From: Streptomyces sp. DI166
GTDB lineage: Bacteria; Actinomycetota; Actinomycetes; Streptomycetales; Streptomycetaceae
Length of the DNA stretch: 64,000 bases
Direction of reading: 5' to 3'
NCBI RefSeq assembly: GCF_900091315.1
Contig: NZ_FLSP01000002.1
Coordinates: 62,001-126,000, forward strand
Shown: positions 54,321-62,909 of the stretch, piece by piece
How positions within the stretch are numbered: the first letter of the stretch is position 1
Layout: each line of letters opens with the position of its first letter
Position numbers and translations under genes: made by a program
Notes under the pieces: generated by a model
Seen by the model: the letters and a program-made list of their open reading frames with translations, nothing else
What the model was told of the DNA's origin: nothing
Databases searched by the model: none

Positions 54321-55586
54321 GTGGTCGACGCGGATCAGACATTCGTCATCGTCGGAGGCGGACTCGCCGGCGCGAAGGCGGCCGAAACGCTGCGGACGGA
54401 GGGCTTCACGGGCCGCGTGATACTGATCAGCGACGAGCGCGACCACCCCTACGAGCGGCCCCCGCTCTCCAAGGGCTATCTGCTCGGCAAGGAGGAGCGC
54501 GACAGCGTCTTCGTCCACCCGCCCGCCTGGTACGCGCAGAACGACATCGAACTCCACCTCGGCCAGACCGTCGACGCCATCGACCGCACCGCGAAGACGG
54601 TCCGCTTCGGCGAGGACGGCACGGTCGCCCACTACGACAAACTCCTGCTCACCACCGGTGCCGAGCCCCGCCGCCTGGACATCCCCGGCACCGACCTGGC
54701 AGGCGTCCACCATCTGCGCCGGCTCGCCCACGCCGAACGCCTCAAGGGCGTCCTGGCCTCGCTCGGCCGGGACAACGGCCACCTGGTGATCGCGGGCGCG
54801 GGCTGGATCGGCCTGGAGGTCGCGGCGGCGGCCCGCGAGTACGGCGCCGAGGTCACCGTGGTGGACCCCGAGCAGACCCCGCTGCACCGTGTGCTCGGCC
54901 CCGAACTGGGCCAGCTCTTCGCCGAACTGCACCGCGAGCACGGGGTGCGCTTCCACTTCGGCAGGCGGCTGACCGAGATCAGCGGACAGGACGGCGTGGT
55001 CCTGGCCGCCCGCAGCGACGACGGCGAGGAGCACCCCGCGCACGCCGTGCTCGCCGCGATCGGCGCGGCCCCGCGCATCGGGCTCGCGGAGGCGGCGGGA
55101 CTGCGCATCGCCGACCGCGCCCAGGGCGGCGGCGTCCTCGTCGACGAGGGGCTGCGCACCTCCGACCCCGACATCTACGCCGCCGGGGACGTCGCCAGCT
55201 TCCCGCACGCCCTGTTCGACACCGGTCTGCGCGTGGAGCACTGGGCCAACGCCCTCAACGGCGGCCCGGCCGCCGCCCGCGCCATGCTCGGCCGGGACGT
55301 CGTCTACGACCGCGTCCCCTATTTCTTCTCCGACCAGTACGACCTGGGCATGGAGTACTCCGGCTGGGCGCCCCCCGGCTCCTACGACGAGGTCGTCATC
55401 CGCGGCGACGTCGGAAAGCGGGAGTTCATCGCCTTCTGGCTGAAGGACGGCCGGGTGCTCGCCGGGATGAACGTGAACGTGTGGGACGTCACGGACCCCA
55501 TCCAGCGGATGATCCGCGGCAGGACACGGGTGACCGCCGAGACCCTCGCCGACCCGCGCACCCCGCTGGAGAGCCTGGCCCCGTAG
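54321..55586 (+). CDS. FAD-dependent pyridine nucleotide-disulfide/ferredoxin reductase-like oxidoreductase
   Basis: 421 residues. FAD-binding GGGLAGAKAAETL (residues 12-24), RPPLSKGYLLGKEERD, NAD-binding AGAGWIGLEVAAAAREYGAEVTVV, and the second FAD motif IYAAGDVASFPH. The C-terminal domain (DQYDLGMEYSGWAP ... DGRVLAGMNVNVWD) is that of the rubredoxin/putidaredoxin reductase (BenA-type) group, with no redox-active Cys pair in the active site. It moves electrons from NAD(P)H to a small iron-sulfur partner. GTG 54321 is preceded by ACGAGGAGG. It precedes dnaG, 38 bp apart; partner not in view. Confidence 0.9.
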   Translation: MVDADQTFVIVGGGLAGAKAAETLRTEGFTGRVILISDERDHPYERPPLSKGYLLGKEERDSVFVHPPAWYAQNDIELHLGQTVDAIDRTAKTVRFGEDGTVAHYDKLLLTTGAEPRRLDIPGTDLAGVHHLRRLAHAERLKGVLASLGRDNGHLVIAGAGWIGLEVAAAAREYGAEVTVVDPEQTPLHRVLGPELGQLFAELHREHGVRFHFGRRLTEISGQDGVVLAARSDDGEEHPAHAVLAAIGAAPRIGLAEAAGLRIADRAQGGGVLVDEGLRTSDPDIYAAGDVASFPHALFDTGLRVEHWANALNGGPAAARAMLGRDVVYDRVPYFFSDQYDLGMEYSGWAPPGSYDEVVIRGDVGKREFIAFWLKDGRVLAGMNVNVWDVTDPIQRMIRGRTRVTAETLADPRTPLESLAP

Positions 55587-55624
55587 CTGTCAGGAGTGTC
55601 AGAGCCGCCCCGTAGAATTCACGC

Positions 55625-57529
55625 GTGGCAGGACGGATCAACGACGAGGACGTGAAGGCGGTACGGGACGCGGTCCCGATCGACGCCGTGGTCTCGGAGT
55701 ACCTCCAGCTGCGCAACGCCGGTGGCGGCAACCTCAAGGGGCTGTGCCCCTTCCACGACGAGAAGTCGCCGTCCTTCCAGGTCAGCCCGAGCAAGGGGCT
55801 CTTCCACTGCTTCGGCTGCCAGGAGGGCGGCGACACCATCACGTTCGTGATGAAGGTCGACCACCTCTCCTTCTCCGAGGCGGTCGAGCGGCTCGCCGCC
55901 CAGGCCGGCATCACCCTGCGCTACGAGGAGGGCGGCTACAACCCCTCCCACCAGCGCGGCGAGCGGATCCGCCTGGTCGAGGCGCACAAGATCGCCGCCG
56001 AGTGGTACGCCGAACAGCTCGCCATGAGCCCCGAGGCCGAGACCGGCCGGATCTTCCTCGCCGAGCGCGGCTTCGACCAGGCCGCCGCCGTCCACTTCGG
56101 CGTCGGCTACAGCCCGCAGGGCTGGGACCACCTCACCCGGTACCTGCGCGGCAAGGGCTTCAGCGACAAGGAACTGCTCCTGTCCGGGCTCGCCCAGGAG
56201 GGCCGCCGCGGCCCCATCGACCGCTTCCGCGGCCGCCTGATGTGGCCGATCCGCGACATCGGCGGCGACGTCGTCGGATTCGGCGCCCGCAAGCTCTACG
56301 AGGCCGACAACGGCCCCAAGTACCTCAACACGCCCGACACCGCGATCTACAAGAAGTCGCAGGTCCTCTACGGCATCGACCTCGCCAAGAAGGAGATCGC
56401 CAAGAGCTCCCGCGCGGTCGTCGTCGAGGGCTACACCGACGTCATGGCCTGCCACCTCGCGGGCGTCCCCACCGCCATCGCCACCTGCGGCACCGCCTTC
56501 GGCGGCGACCACATCAAGATCCTGCGCCGGCTGCTGATGGACAACGGCTCGGCCCGCGTGATCTTCACCTTCGACGGCGACGCGGCCGGACAGAAGGCGG
56601 CCCTGCGCGCCTTCGAGGACGACCAGAAGTTCGCTGCCGAGACCTACATCGCCATCGCCCCCGACGGCATGGACCCCTGCGAGCTGCGCCTGGCCAAGGG
56701 CGACGAGGCCGTCGCCGACCTCGTCGAACCCCGCACCCCGCTCTTCGAGTTCGCGCTGCGCCAGATCGTCGCCCGCTACGACCTGGACACCCCCGCGGGC
56801 CGCGCCGCCGCCCTGGACGAGGCCGCCCCGATCGTCGCCCGCATCAAGAACAGCGGCGCCCAGCACGAGGTCGCCGTCCAGCTCGCCGGGATGCTCGGCA
56901 TCCTCGACACCCAGTTCGTCGTCAAGCGCGTCGCCCAGCTCGCCCGCTGGGCCCGCGACCGCGGCGGCAAGGGCCCCGCCCCCGCGCGCGGCCCGCACCA
57001 GCCGTACGAGGCGGCCCCCCGCCCCGCCGGGAGCACCGGCCCCGCGCTGAACCTGCGCAACCCCGTCTACGCCACCGAGCGCGAACTGCTCAAGCTCGCC
57101 CTCCAGCGCCCCGAGCTGGTCTCCCCGGCCTTCGACGCGTACGGCGTCGACGAGTTCACCGCCGCCCCCTACGCCGCCGTACGCCAGGCGATCATGGAGG
57201 CGGGCGGCGCCGAGTACGGCGTCCACGACCCGCAGGACTACCTCGTCCGGGTCCGCGAGGCGGCCCCCGACGACGCCGTCCGCGCCATGGTCACCGAGCT
57301 GGCCGTCGAGGCGATCATGCGCCGCACCGTGGACGAGAACTACGCGGGCGAACAGCTCGTCACCGTCCGCCGCCGCGCGGTCGAACGCCGCATCCGGGAC
57401 ATCCAGTCCCAGATGGCCCGCCTCTCCGCGGGCGGCGACCCGGCCCAACTGGCCGCGGTCCAGAACGAACTGTGGGTTCTCCAGCAGTACGACCAGGCCC
57501 TCCGCGAGCACGGAGCCGCAGCTCTGTAG
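55625..57529 (+). CDS. dnaG: DNA primase
   Basis: 634 residues, full-length primase that makes RNA primers for replication. CHC2 zinc-binding domain: CPFHDEKSPSFQVSP and CFGCQEGGD (about residues 41-65). The catalytic TOPRIM core has VVVEGYTDVMACHLAG with the metal-binding Glu and TFDGDAAGQKAA (D-x-D region). The C-terminal half (DnaB-binding) is present and ends EHGAAAL. A GTG start at 55625. It lies between the FAD oxidoreductase and hrdA, as in other Streptomyces; a short hairpin starts at its stop. Confidence 0.96.
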   Translation: MAGRINDEDVKAVRDAVPIDAVVSEYLQLRNAGGGNLKGLCPFHDEKSPSFQVSPSKGLFHCFGCQEGGDTITFVMKVDHLSFSEAVERLAAQAGITLRYEEGGYNPSHQRGERIRLVEAHKIAAEWYAEQLAMSPEAETGRIFLAERGFDQAAAVHFGVGYSPQGWDHLTRYLRGKGFSDKELLLSGLAQEGRRGPIDRFRGRLMWPIRDIGGDVVGFGARKLYEADNGPKYLNTPDTAIYKKSQVLYGIDLAKKEIAKSSRAVVVEGYTDVMACHLAGVPTAIATCGTAFGGDHIKILRRLLMDNGSARVIFTFDGDAAGQKAALRAFEDDQKFAAETYIAIAPDGMDPCELRLAKGDEAVADLVEPRTPLFEFALRQIVARYDLDTPAGRAAALDEAAPIVARIKNSGAQHEVAVQLAGMLGILDTQFVVKRVAQLARWARDRGGKGPAPARGPHQPYEAAPRPAGSTGPALNLRNPVYATERELLKLALQRPELVSPAFDAYGVDEFTAAPYAAVRQAIMEAGGAEYGVHDPQDYLVRVREAAPDDAVRAMVTELAVEAIMRRTVDENYAGEQLVTVRRRAVERRIRDIQSQMARLSAGGDPAQLAAVQNELWVLQQYDQALREHGAAAL

Positions 57530-57541
57530 GCCCTTCGGCCT
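57528..57541 (+). terminator. Short hairpin at the dnaG stop
   Basis: AGGCC-CTTC-GGCCT, a perfect 5-bp stem with a stable CTTC tetraloop, begins inside the stop codon. It may attenuate read-through into hrdA, which follows about 90 bp later. Confidence 0.5.
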
Positions 57542-57631
57542 CCGCGATAACCGGGCGGTCACGACCCGGACGCAAAAAGTCACCGCACGCCCCTCGTGGC
57601 GGCGATGTGTTCTACCCCACACTGGGTTCCG

Positions 57632-58897
57632 GTGCCTGAGTCCTCGGAGCGCGGCCGACCCGTCCCCCACGGGTCCCACACCCCCGCGGTTCCGCTCATC
57701 GCGTACGGGACGGACAGCGGCGAGGCCGCCGACTCCGCCCTCGAAGCCGCGCTGCCGCACACTTCAGCAGCGATCATCCTGGAGGTCGCCCCCGTGCAGA
57801 CCCAGACCCTCACCCAGACCGAGAGCAGTACGGCCGGGCCGCAGCAGCCGGACGCCGAGTCCGACGTTCTCGTCGCGGTGCCCCCACAGAACCGCGCGCT
57901 GCTCCACCCCGAGACCGAGCCGGATACGCCGACCGCACTCGACCCCCTGCCCGAGCCGGTGCGCGTCCCGCGCGCCGACACCGGCGGGCCGTCCTCGGAC
58001 CTGTTCCGCCAGTACCTGCGGGAGATCGGCCGGATCCCCCTGCTCACCGCGGCGGAGGAGGTCGAACTCGCGCGCCGCGTCGAGGCGGGCCTGTTCGCCG
58101 AGGAGAAGCTCGGCAACACCCCCGACCTGGACAGCCAGTTGGCGCTGGACCTGGACCGACTGGTGGTCATGGGCCGGATGGCCAAGCGCCGCCTGATCGA
58201 GGCGAACCTGCGCCTGGTGGTCTCCGTCGCCAAGCGGTACGTGGGCCGCGGGCTGACCATGCTGGACCTGGTCCAGGAGGGCAACCTCGGGCTGATCCGC
58301 GCCGTGGAGAAGTTCGACTACGCCCGCGGCTACAAGTTCTCCACCTACGCCACCTGGTGGATCCGCCAGGCCATGTCCCGGGCCCTGGCCGACCAGGCCC
58401 GCACCATCCGCGTCCCGGTCCATGTCGTGGAGCTGATCAACCGCGTGGTCCGGGTCCAGCGCCGCATGCTCCAGGAACGCGGCTACGAGCCCACCCCGGA
58501 AGAGGTGGCCGCCCACCTCGACCTCGCCCCGGAGCGCGTCAGCGAAGTCCTCCGCCTCGCCCAGGAACCGGTCTCCCTGCACGCCCCGGTGGGCGAGGAG
58601 GAGGACGTGGCCCTGGGCGACCTGATCGAGGACGGCGACGCCGCGAGCCCCGTCGAATCAGCGGCCTTCCTCCTCCTGCGGGAACACCTGGAAGCGGTCC
58701 TCTCCACCCTCGGCGAACGCGAACGCAAGGTCGTCCAACTCCGCTACGGCCTGGCGGACGGCCGCCCGCGCACGCTGGAGGAAATAGGCCGCATCTTCGG
58801 CGTCACAAGGGAACGCATCCGCCAGATCGAATCAAAGACCCTCAACAAACTGAGGGACCACGCTTTCGCAGACCAACTGAGGGGCTACTTGGACTGA
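57632..58897 (+). CDS. hrdA: RNA polymerase sigma factor, HrdA-like
   Basis: 421 residues from GTG 57632 ([14 protein letters not shown]); a second GTG at 57794 with GGAGG eight bases before it gives a shorter form ([13 protein letters not shown]). Sigma-70 regions are complete: 1.2 ([27 protein letters not shown]), 2 ([37 protein letters not shown] ... [20 protein letters not shown]), 3 ([23 protein letters not shown]) and 4 ([15 protein letters not shown] ... [18 protein letters not shown]). Non-essential Hrd homologue of HrdB; the dnaG-hrdA order fits hrdA. The low-complexity acidic N-terminus is not an extended HrdB-type region 1.1. Confidence 0.93.
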   Translation: MPESSERGRPVPHGSHTPAVPLIAYGTDSGEAADSALEAALPHTSAAIILEVAPVQTQTLTQTESSTAGPQQPDAESDVLVAVPPQNRALLHPETEPDTPTALDPLPEPVRVPRADTGGPSSDLFRQYLREIGRIPLLTAAEEVELARRVEAGLFAEEKLGNTPDLDSQLALDLDRLVVMGRMAKRRLIEANLRLVVSVAKRYVGRGLTMLDLVQEGNLGLIRAVEKFDYARGYKFSTYATWWIRQAMSRALADQARTIRVPVHVVELINRVVRVQRRMLQERGYEPTPEEVAAHLDLAPERVSEVLRLAQEPVSLHAPVGEEEDVALGDLIEDGDAASPVESAAFLLLREHLEAVLSTLGERERKVVQLRYGLADGRPRTLEEIGRIFGVTRERIRQIESKTLNKLRDHAFADQLRGYLD

Positions 58898-58938
58898 AGC
58901 GCGGGGTGCCGCCGCAGCCGACGTAGCTGCGGGCAGTC

Positions 58939-58955
58939 GTGCCGCAGGGCGGCAC
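58939..58955 (+). terminator. Hairpin downstream of hrdA
   Basis: GTGCCGC-AGG-GCGGCAC, a perfect 7-bp stem, 42 bases after the hrdA stop, between hrdA and the convergent ABC transporter genes. CCCCCTCTGGGGG-like sequence follows at about 58974. Confidence 0.6.
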
Positions 58956-59044
58956 GGGTGGGCTGGGGATCCCCCCCTCTGGGGGAGGCACCCCGCCAGC
59001 GCGGGCGAGCGATCCCACCCGCCCGCGCCGGCCCAGGGCACCGC

Positions 59045-60973
59045 TCAGTCCACCTCAGCCACCGCCTCCGCGAACTGCGCCTTGTACAGCCGCGCATAGG
59101 CACCGTCAGAATCGAGCAGCTCCCCATGAGAGCCCTGCTCGACAATCGAACCGTTCTCCATCACGAGAATCGTGTCCGCATCCCGAATCGTCGACAGCCG
59201 ATGCGCGATAACGAACGACGTCCGCCCATGCGCCAGCTTGGCCATGGCTTTCTGAATCAACACTTCCGTCCGCGTATCCACAGACGACGTCGCCTCGTCC
59301 AGCACCAGAATCACCGGATCCGACAGGAACGCCCGAGCAATGGTGATCAGCTGCTTCTCACCCGCACTGACCCCGGCCCCCTCGTCATCGATCACCGTGT
59401 CGTACCCCTCGGGCAACGTCCGGATGAACCGATCCGCGTGCGCGGCCCGCGCCGCCTCCTCGATCTCCCCCCGGGTGACGTCCCGCGCCGCCCCGTACGC
59501 GATGTTCTCCGCGATCGTCCCGCCGAACAGCCACGTGTCCTGCAGCACCATCCCGATCCCGGAGCGCAGCTCGTCCCGGGACATCGTCGCGATGTCGACC
59601 CCGTCGAGCGTGATCCGCCCGCCGGACACCTCGTAGAACCGCATCAGCAGATTGACCAGCGTGGTCTTCCCGGCCCCCGTCGGCCCGACGATGGCCACCG
59701 TCTGCCCCGGCTCCACCGTCAGCGACAGATCCTCGATGAGCGGCTTCTCCGGGTCGTACCGGAAGGACACGCCCTCCAGCGCCACCCGCCCGCGCAACTG
59801 CTCCGGCCGAACCCCGGGCACGGGGTCCGCCGACTGCTCCTCGGCGTCAAGGAGTTCGAAGATCCGCTCGGCGGAGGCCACCCCGGACTGCACCAGGTTC
59901 GCCATGGACGCGACCTGGGTGAGCGGCATGGAGAACTGCCGGGAGTACTGGATGAAGGCCTGCACGTCACCGATGGACAAGGACCCCGAGGCGACCCGCA
60001 GCCCGCCGACCACGGCCACCAGGATGTAGTTGATGTTCGACACGAACATCATCAGCGGCTGCATGATCCCGCTGTTGAACTGCGCCTTGAACCCGGCCTC
60101 GTACAGCGCCTCGTTCTGCTCGGCGAACTGCTTCGCCGACTCCTCCTGCCGCCCGAACACCTTCACCAGGGTGTGCCCGGTGTACATCTCCTCCACGTGC
60201 GCGTTCAGCTTGCCGGTGGAACGCCACTGCGCGACGAAGTGCGGCTGGGACCGCTTGCCGACGCGGGTGGCGACGACGAAGGAGACGGGCACGGTCACCA
60301 GCGCCACCAGCGCCAGGATCCACGACACCCAGAACATCATGGCGAGCACGCCGATGATGGTGAGGATCGAGTTGATCAGCTGGCCCATCGACTGCTGGAG
60401 GGTCTGCTGCATGTTGTCGATGTCGTTGGTGGCGCGGGAGAGCACCTCACCGCGCTGCCGCTTGTCGAAGTAGGACAGCGGCAGCCGGGACAGCTTGCCC
60501 TGCACGTCCTCGCGCAGCCGGTACATCGTCCGGTTCACGGCCCGGTTCACCAGCCGTGTCGCGACCGCCATCAGCAGTCCGGCCGCGGTGAACACGGTGA
60601 GCGCGAGCAGCAGCACATGCCCCACGGCGGTGAAGTCGATGCCCTCGCCGGGGGTGAAGTCGGTGGAGCGGAGCATGTCGGCGACATCGCCGTCACCGCG
60701 CTCCCGCATCCCCTCCAGGACCTGTTCCTTGCTCGCCCCGGGTTCCATCTCGCGGCCGACGATGCCCGCGAAGACCAGGTCGGTGGCCCGCCCCAGGATC
60801 TTCGGCCCGACGACCGAGAGACCCACGCTGAGCACGACGCACAGGAGCAGCACACCGATGGTGACGCGCTCCGGCTTGAACTGGGCGACCAGGCGTTTGC
60901 CCGACTCCTTGAAGTTCAGTGAGCGGTGGTCCGGCCCCGTCCCGGCCATCATCCGCCCCATGGGCCCGGCCAT
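59045..60973 (-). CDS. ABC transporter, fused membrane-ATPase half (second subunit)
   Basis: 642 residues: an N-terminal cytosolic part, six membrane helices (about residues 35-330), and an ATPase domain with Walker A GPTGAGKTT, signature VSAGEKQLITIARAF and Walker B VILVLDEATSSVD, followed by AHRLSTI. The signature motif reads VSAGEKQ instead of the LSGGQ consensus, typical for one half of heterodimeric exporters. A long extracellular loop (about residues 60-115) has many acidic residues. It overlaps the upstream partner by one base (TGATG) and forms a pair with it. Exporter of a drug, lipid or peptide; substrate unknown. Confidence 0.92.
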   Translation of the reverse strand: MAGPMGRMMAGTGPDHRSLNFKESGKRLVAQFKPERVTIGVLLLCVVLSVGLSVVGPKILGRATDLVFAGIVGREMEPGASKEQVLEGMRERGDGDVADMLRSTDFTPGEGIDFTAVGHVLLLALTVFTAAGLLMAVATRLVNRAVNRTMYRLREDVQGKLSRLPLSYFDKRQRGEVLSRATNDIDNMQQTLQQSMGQLINSILTIIGVLAMMFWVSWILALVALVTVPVSFVVATRVGKRSQPHFVAQWRSTGKLNAHVEEMYTGHTLVKVFGRQEESAKQFAEQNEALYEAGFKAQFNSGIMQPLMMFVSNINYILVAVVGGLRVASGSLSIGDVQAFIQYSRQFSMPLTQVASMANLVQSGVASAERIFELLDAEEQSADPVPGVRPEQLRGRVALEGVSFRYDPEKPLIEDLSLTVEPGQTVAIVGPTGAGKTTLVNLLMRFYEVSGGRITLDGVDIATMSRDELRSGIGMVLQDTWLFGGTIAENIAYGAARDVTRGEIEEAARAAHADRFIRTLPEGYDTVIDDEGAGVSAGEKQLITIARAFLSDPVILVLDEATSSVDTRTEVLIQKAMAKLAHGRTSFVIAHRLSTIRDADTILVMENGSIVEQGSHGELLDSDGAYARLYKAQFAEAVAEVD

Positions 60974-62706
60974 CAGGCGGCCTCCGCTTCCGTCAGCTGG
61001 GAGAGCACGATCTCCCGGTAGGTCTCGTTGTCCGCCATCAGCTCCTGGTGCCGGCCGGTGCCGACGACGCGTCCCTCGTCGAGCACGACGATCCGGTCCG
61101 CGTCCCGGATGGTCGCCACCCGCTGGGCGACGATCACCACGGTCGCCTCGGCCGTCTCGCGGCCCAGCGCGGTGCGCAGGGCGGCGTCGGTGGCGTAGTC
61201 GAGCGCGGAGAAGGAGTCGTCGAAGAGGTAGATCTCCGGACGCTGCACGAGGGTGCGGGCGATGGCCAGGCGCTGCCGCTGGCCGCCGGAGACGTTGGTG
61301 CCGCCCTGCGAGATCGGTGCGTCGAGCCCGCCCTCCAGGCGCTCCACGAACTCCTTGGCCTGCGCGACTTCCAGCGCGTGCCACAGCTCCTCGTCGGTGG
61401 CGTCGGGATTGCCGTAGCGCAGGTTGGTCGCCACGGTCCCGGCGAACAGGTACGGCTTCTGCGGAACCAGGCCGACCGTCTTCGCGAGCACCTTCTGGTC
61501 GATGGCGGCCACGTCCTCGCCGTCCACCAGGACCTGGCCCTCGGTCGCGTCGAAGAGACGGGGGACCAGCCCGAGCAGGGTGGATTTGCCGCTGCCGGTC
61601 GAGCCGATCACGGCGGTGGTCTCGCCGGGCAGCGCCACCAGGTCGATGCCCTTGAGCACCGGCTCCTCGGCGCCCGGATAGCGGAAACCGGCGCCGCGGA
61701 TCTCCAGATGCCCGTGCCGGCGCAGCTCGGTGACCGGCGCCACCGGAGGCACCACGCTGGAGTCGGTGTCCAGCACCTCCTGGATGCGCTCGGCGCACAC
61801 CTCGGCGCGCGGCACCATCATGAACATGAAGGTGGCCATCATCACGGACATCACGATCTGCATCAGATAGGCGAGGAACGCCGTCAGATCGCCGATCTGC
61901 ATCCCGCCGCTGTCGATGCGGTGCGCGCCGAACCAGACCACCGCGATCGAGGACAGGTTCACCACCGTCATCACGATGGGGAACATCAGCGCGAGCAGGT
62001 TCCCGGTGCCCAGCGACATGTCGGTCAGCTCGGCGTTGGCCCTGCGGAAGCGCTGCTGCTCGTACTCGTCGCGGACGAAGGCGCGGATGACGCGGTTGCC
62101 GGTGATCTGCTCGCGCAGCACCCGGTTCACCGTGTCCAGCCGCTCCTGCATGGCGCGGAACAGCGGCCGCAGCCGCCGCACGATCAGGGTCACGCAGATG
62201 CCCAGCACCGGCACCACCGCGACCAGCACCGCCGACAGCGGCACGTCCAGGCCGAGGGCCAGCACGATGCCGCCGACGCACATGATCGGTGCCGAGACCA
62301 TCAGGGTGAACGTCATCAGGGCCAGCATCTGGACCTGCTGCACGTCATTGGTGGTGCGGGTGATCAGCGAGGGCGCGCCGAAGTGGCCCACCTCACGCGC
62401 GGAGAAGGACTGCACCCGGTCGAAGACGGCGCCCCGGACGTCCCGGCCGATCGCCGCGGCGGTCCGGGCGCCGAAGTACACGGCTCCGATGTTGCACACG
62501 ACCTGCGCCAGCGAGATGCCGATCATCAGGGCGCCGAAGCTCAGGATGTAGCCGGTGTCGCCCTTGACGACGCCGTTGTCGATGATGTCCGCGTTCAGGG
62601 TGGGCAGGTAGAGCGTGGCGCAGGTCTGCAGGAACTGCAGCAGCACCAGCAGGGCGATGGGTTTTCGGTAGGGCCTGAGGTAGGTCCGCAGGAGTCGTAT
62701 GAGCAC
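60973..62706 (-). CDS. ABC transporter, fused membrane-ATPase half (first subunit)
   Basis: 577 residues from GTG 62706 (VLIRLLRTYLRPYRKPIALL); a GTG at 62769 would add 21 residues but has no spaced ribosome-binding site. Six membrane helices, then an ATPase domain: GSTGSGKSTL (Walker A), NVSGGQRQRLAIARTL (signature), EIYLFDDSFSALD (Walker B followed by Ser, not Glu, so the usual catalytic Glu is absent) and VAQRVATI in place of the His switch. One degenerate and one canonical site is standard for heterodimeric exporters. Coupled to the downstream subunit; the pair is transcribed toward hrdA. Confidence 0.93.
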   Translation of the reverse strand: MLIRLLRTYLRPYRKPIALLVLLQFLQTCATLYLPTLNADIIDNGVVKGDTGYILSFGALMIGISLAQVVCNIGAVYFGARTAAAIGRDVRGAVFDRVQSFSAREVGHFGAPSLITRTTNDVQQVQMLALMTFTLMVSAPIMCVGGIVLALGLDVPLSAVLVAVVPVLGICVTLIVRRLRPLFRAMQERLDTVNRVLREQITGNRVIRAFVRDEYEQQRFRRANAELTDMSLGTGNLLALMFPIVMTVVNLSSIAVVWFGAHRIDSGGMQIGDLTAFLAYLMQIVMSVMMATFMFMMVPRAEVCAERIQEVLDTDSSVVPPVAPVTELRRHGHLEIRGAGFRYPGAEEPVLKGIDLVALPGETTAVIGSTGSGKSTLLGLVPRLFDATEGQVLVDGEDVAAIDQKVLAKTVGLVPQKPYLFAGTVATNLRYGNPDATDEELWHALEVAQAKEFVERLEGGLDAPISQGGTNVSGGQRQRLAIARTLVQRPEIYLFDDSFSALDYATDAALRTALGRETAEATVVIVAQRVATIRDADRIVVLDEGRVVGTGRHQELMADNETYREIVLSQLTEAEAA

Positions 62707-62858
62707 GCTGTGTCTCTCGGAGTCGGCGGCAGGGCGGTTTGGTTGCCCCTGGCCCCTATCGTCGGACACTCCACCCGCGTTACCTCAACCGATTAAGCCG
62801 TCAGCGGCCCTCTTTACGGCCATAGAGGTACGGCTCGCACCGTTCTCTTACTTCCCGC

Positions 62859-62909
62859 TCACCTTCCGAGGCCCCGGGGTGGGTCACCTTCCGAAGGCCC
62901 CGGGGTGGG
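62859..62909. repeat. Two tandem ~25-bp repeats at the FGGY kinase stop
   Basis: TCACCTTCCGAGGCCCCGGG (from 62859) recurs at 62884 as TCACCTTCCGAAGGCCCCGG. The second copy encodes the last residues and stop of the kinase (minus strand); the first is a downstream copy differing by one inserted base. Confidence 0.75.
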
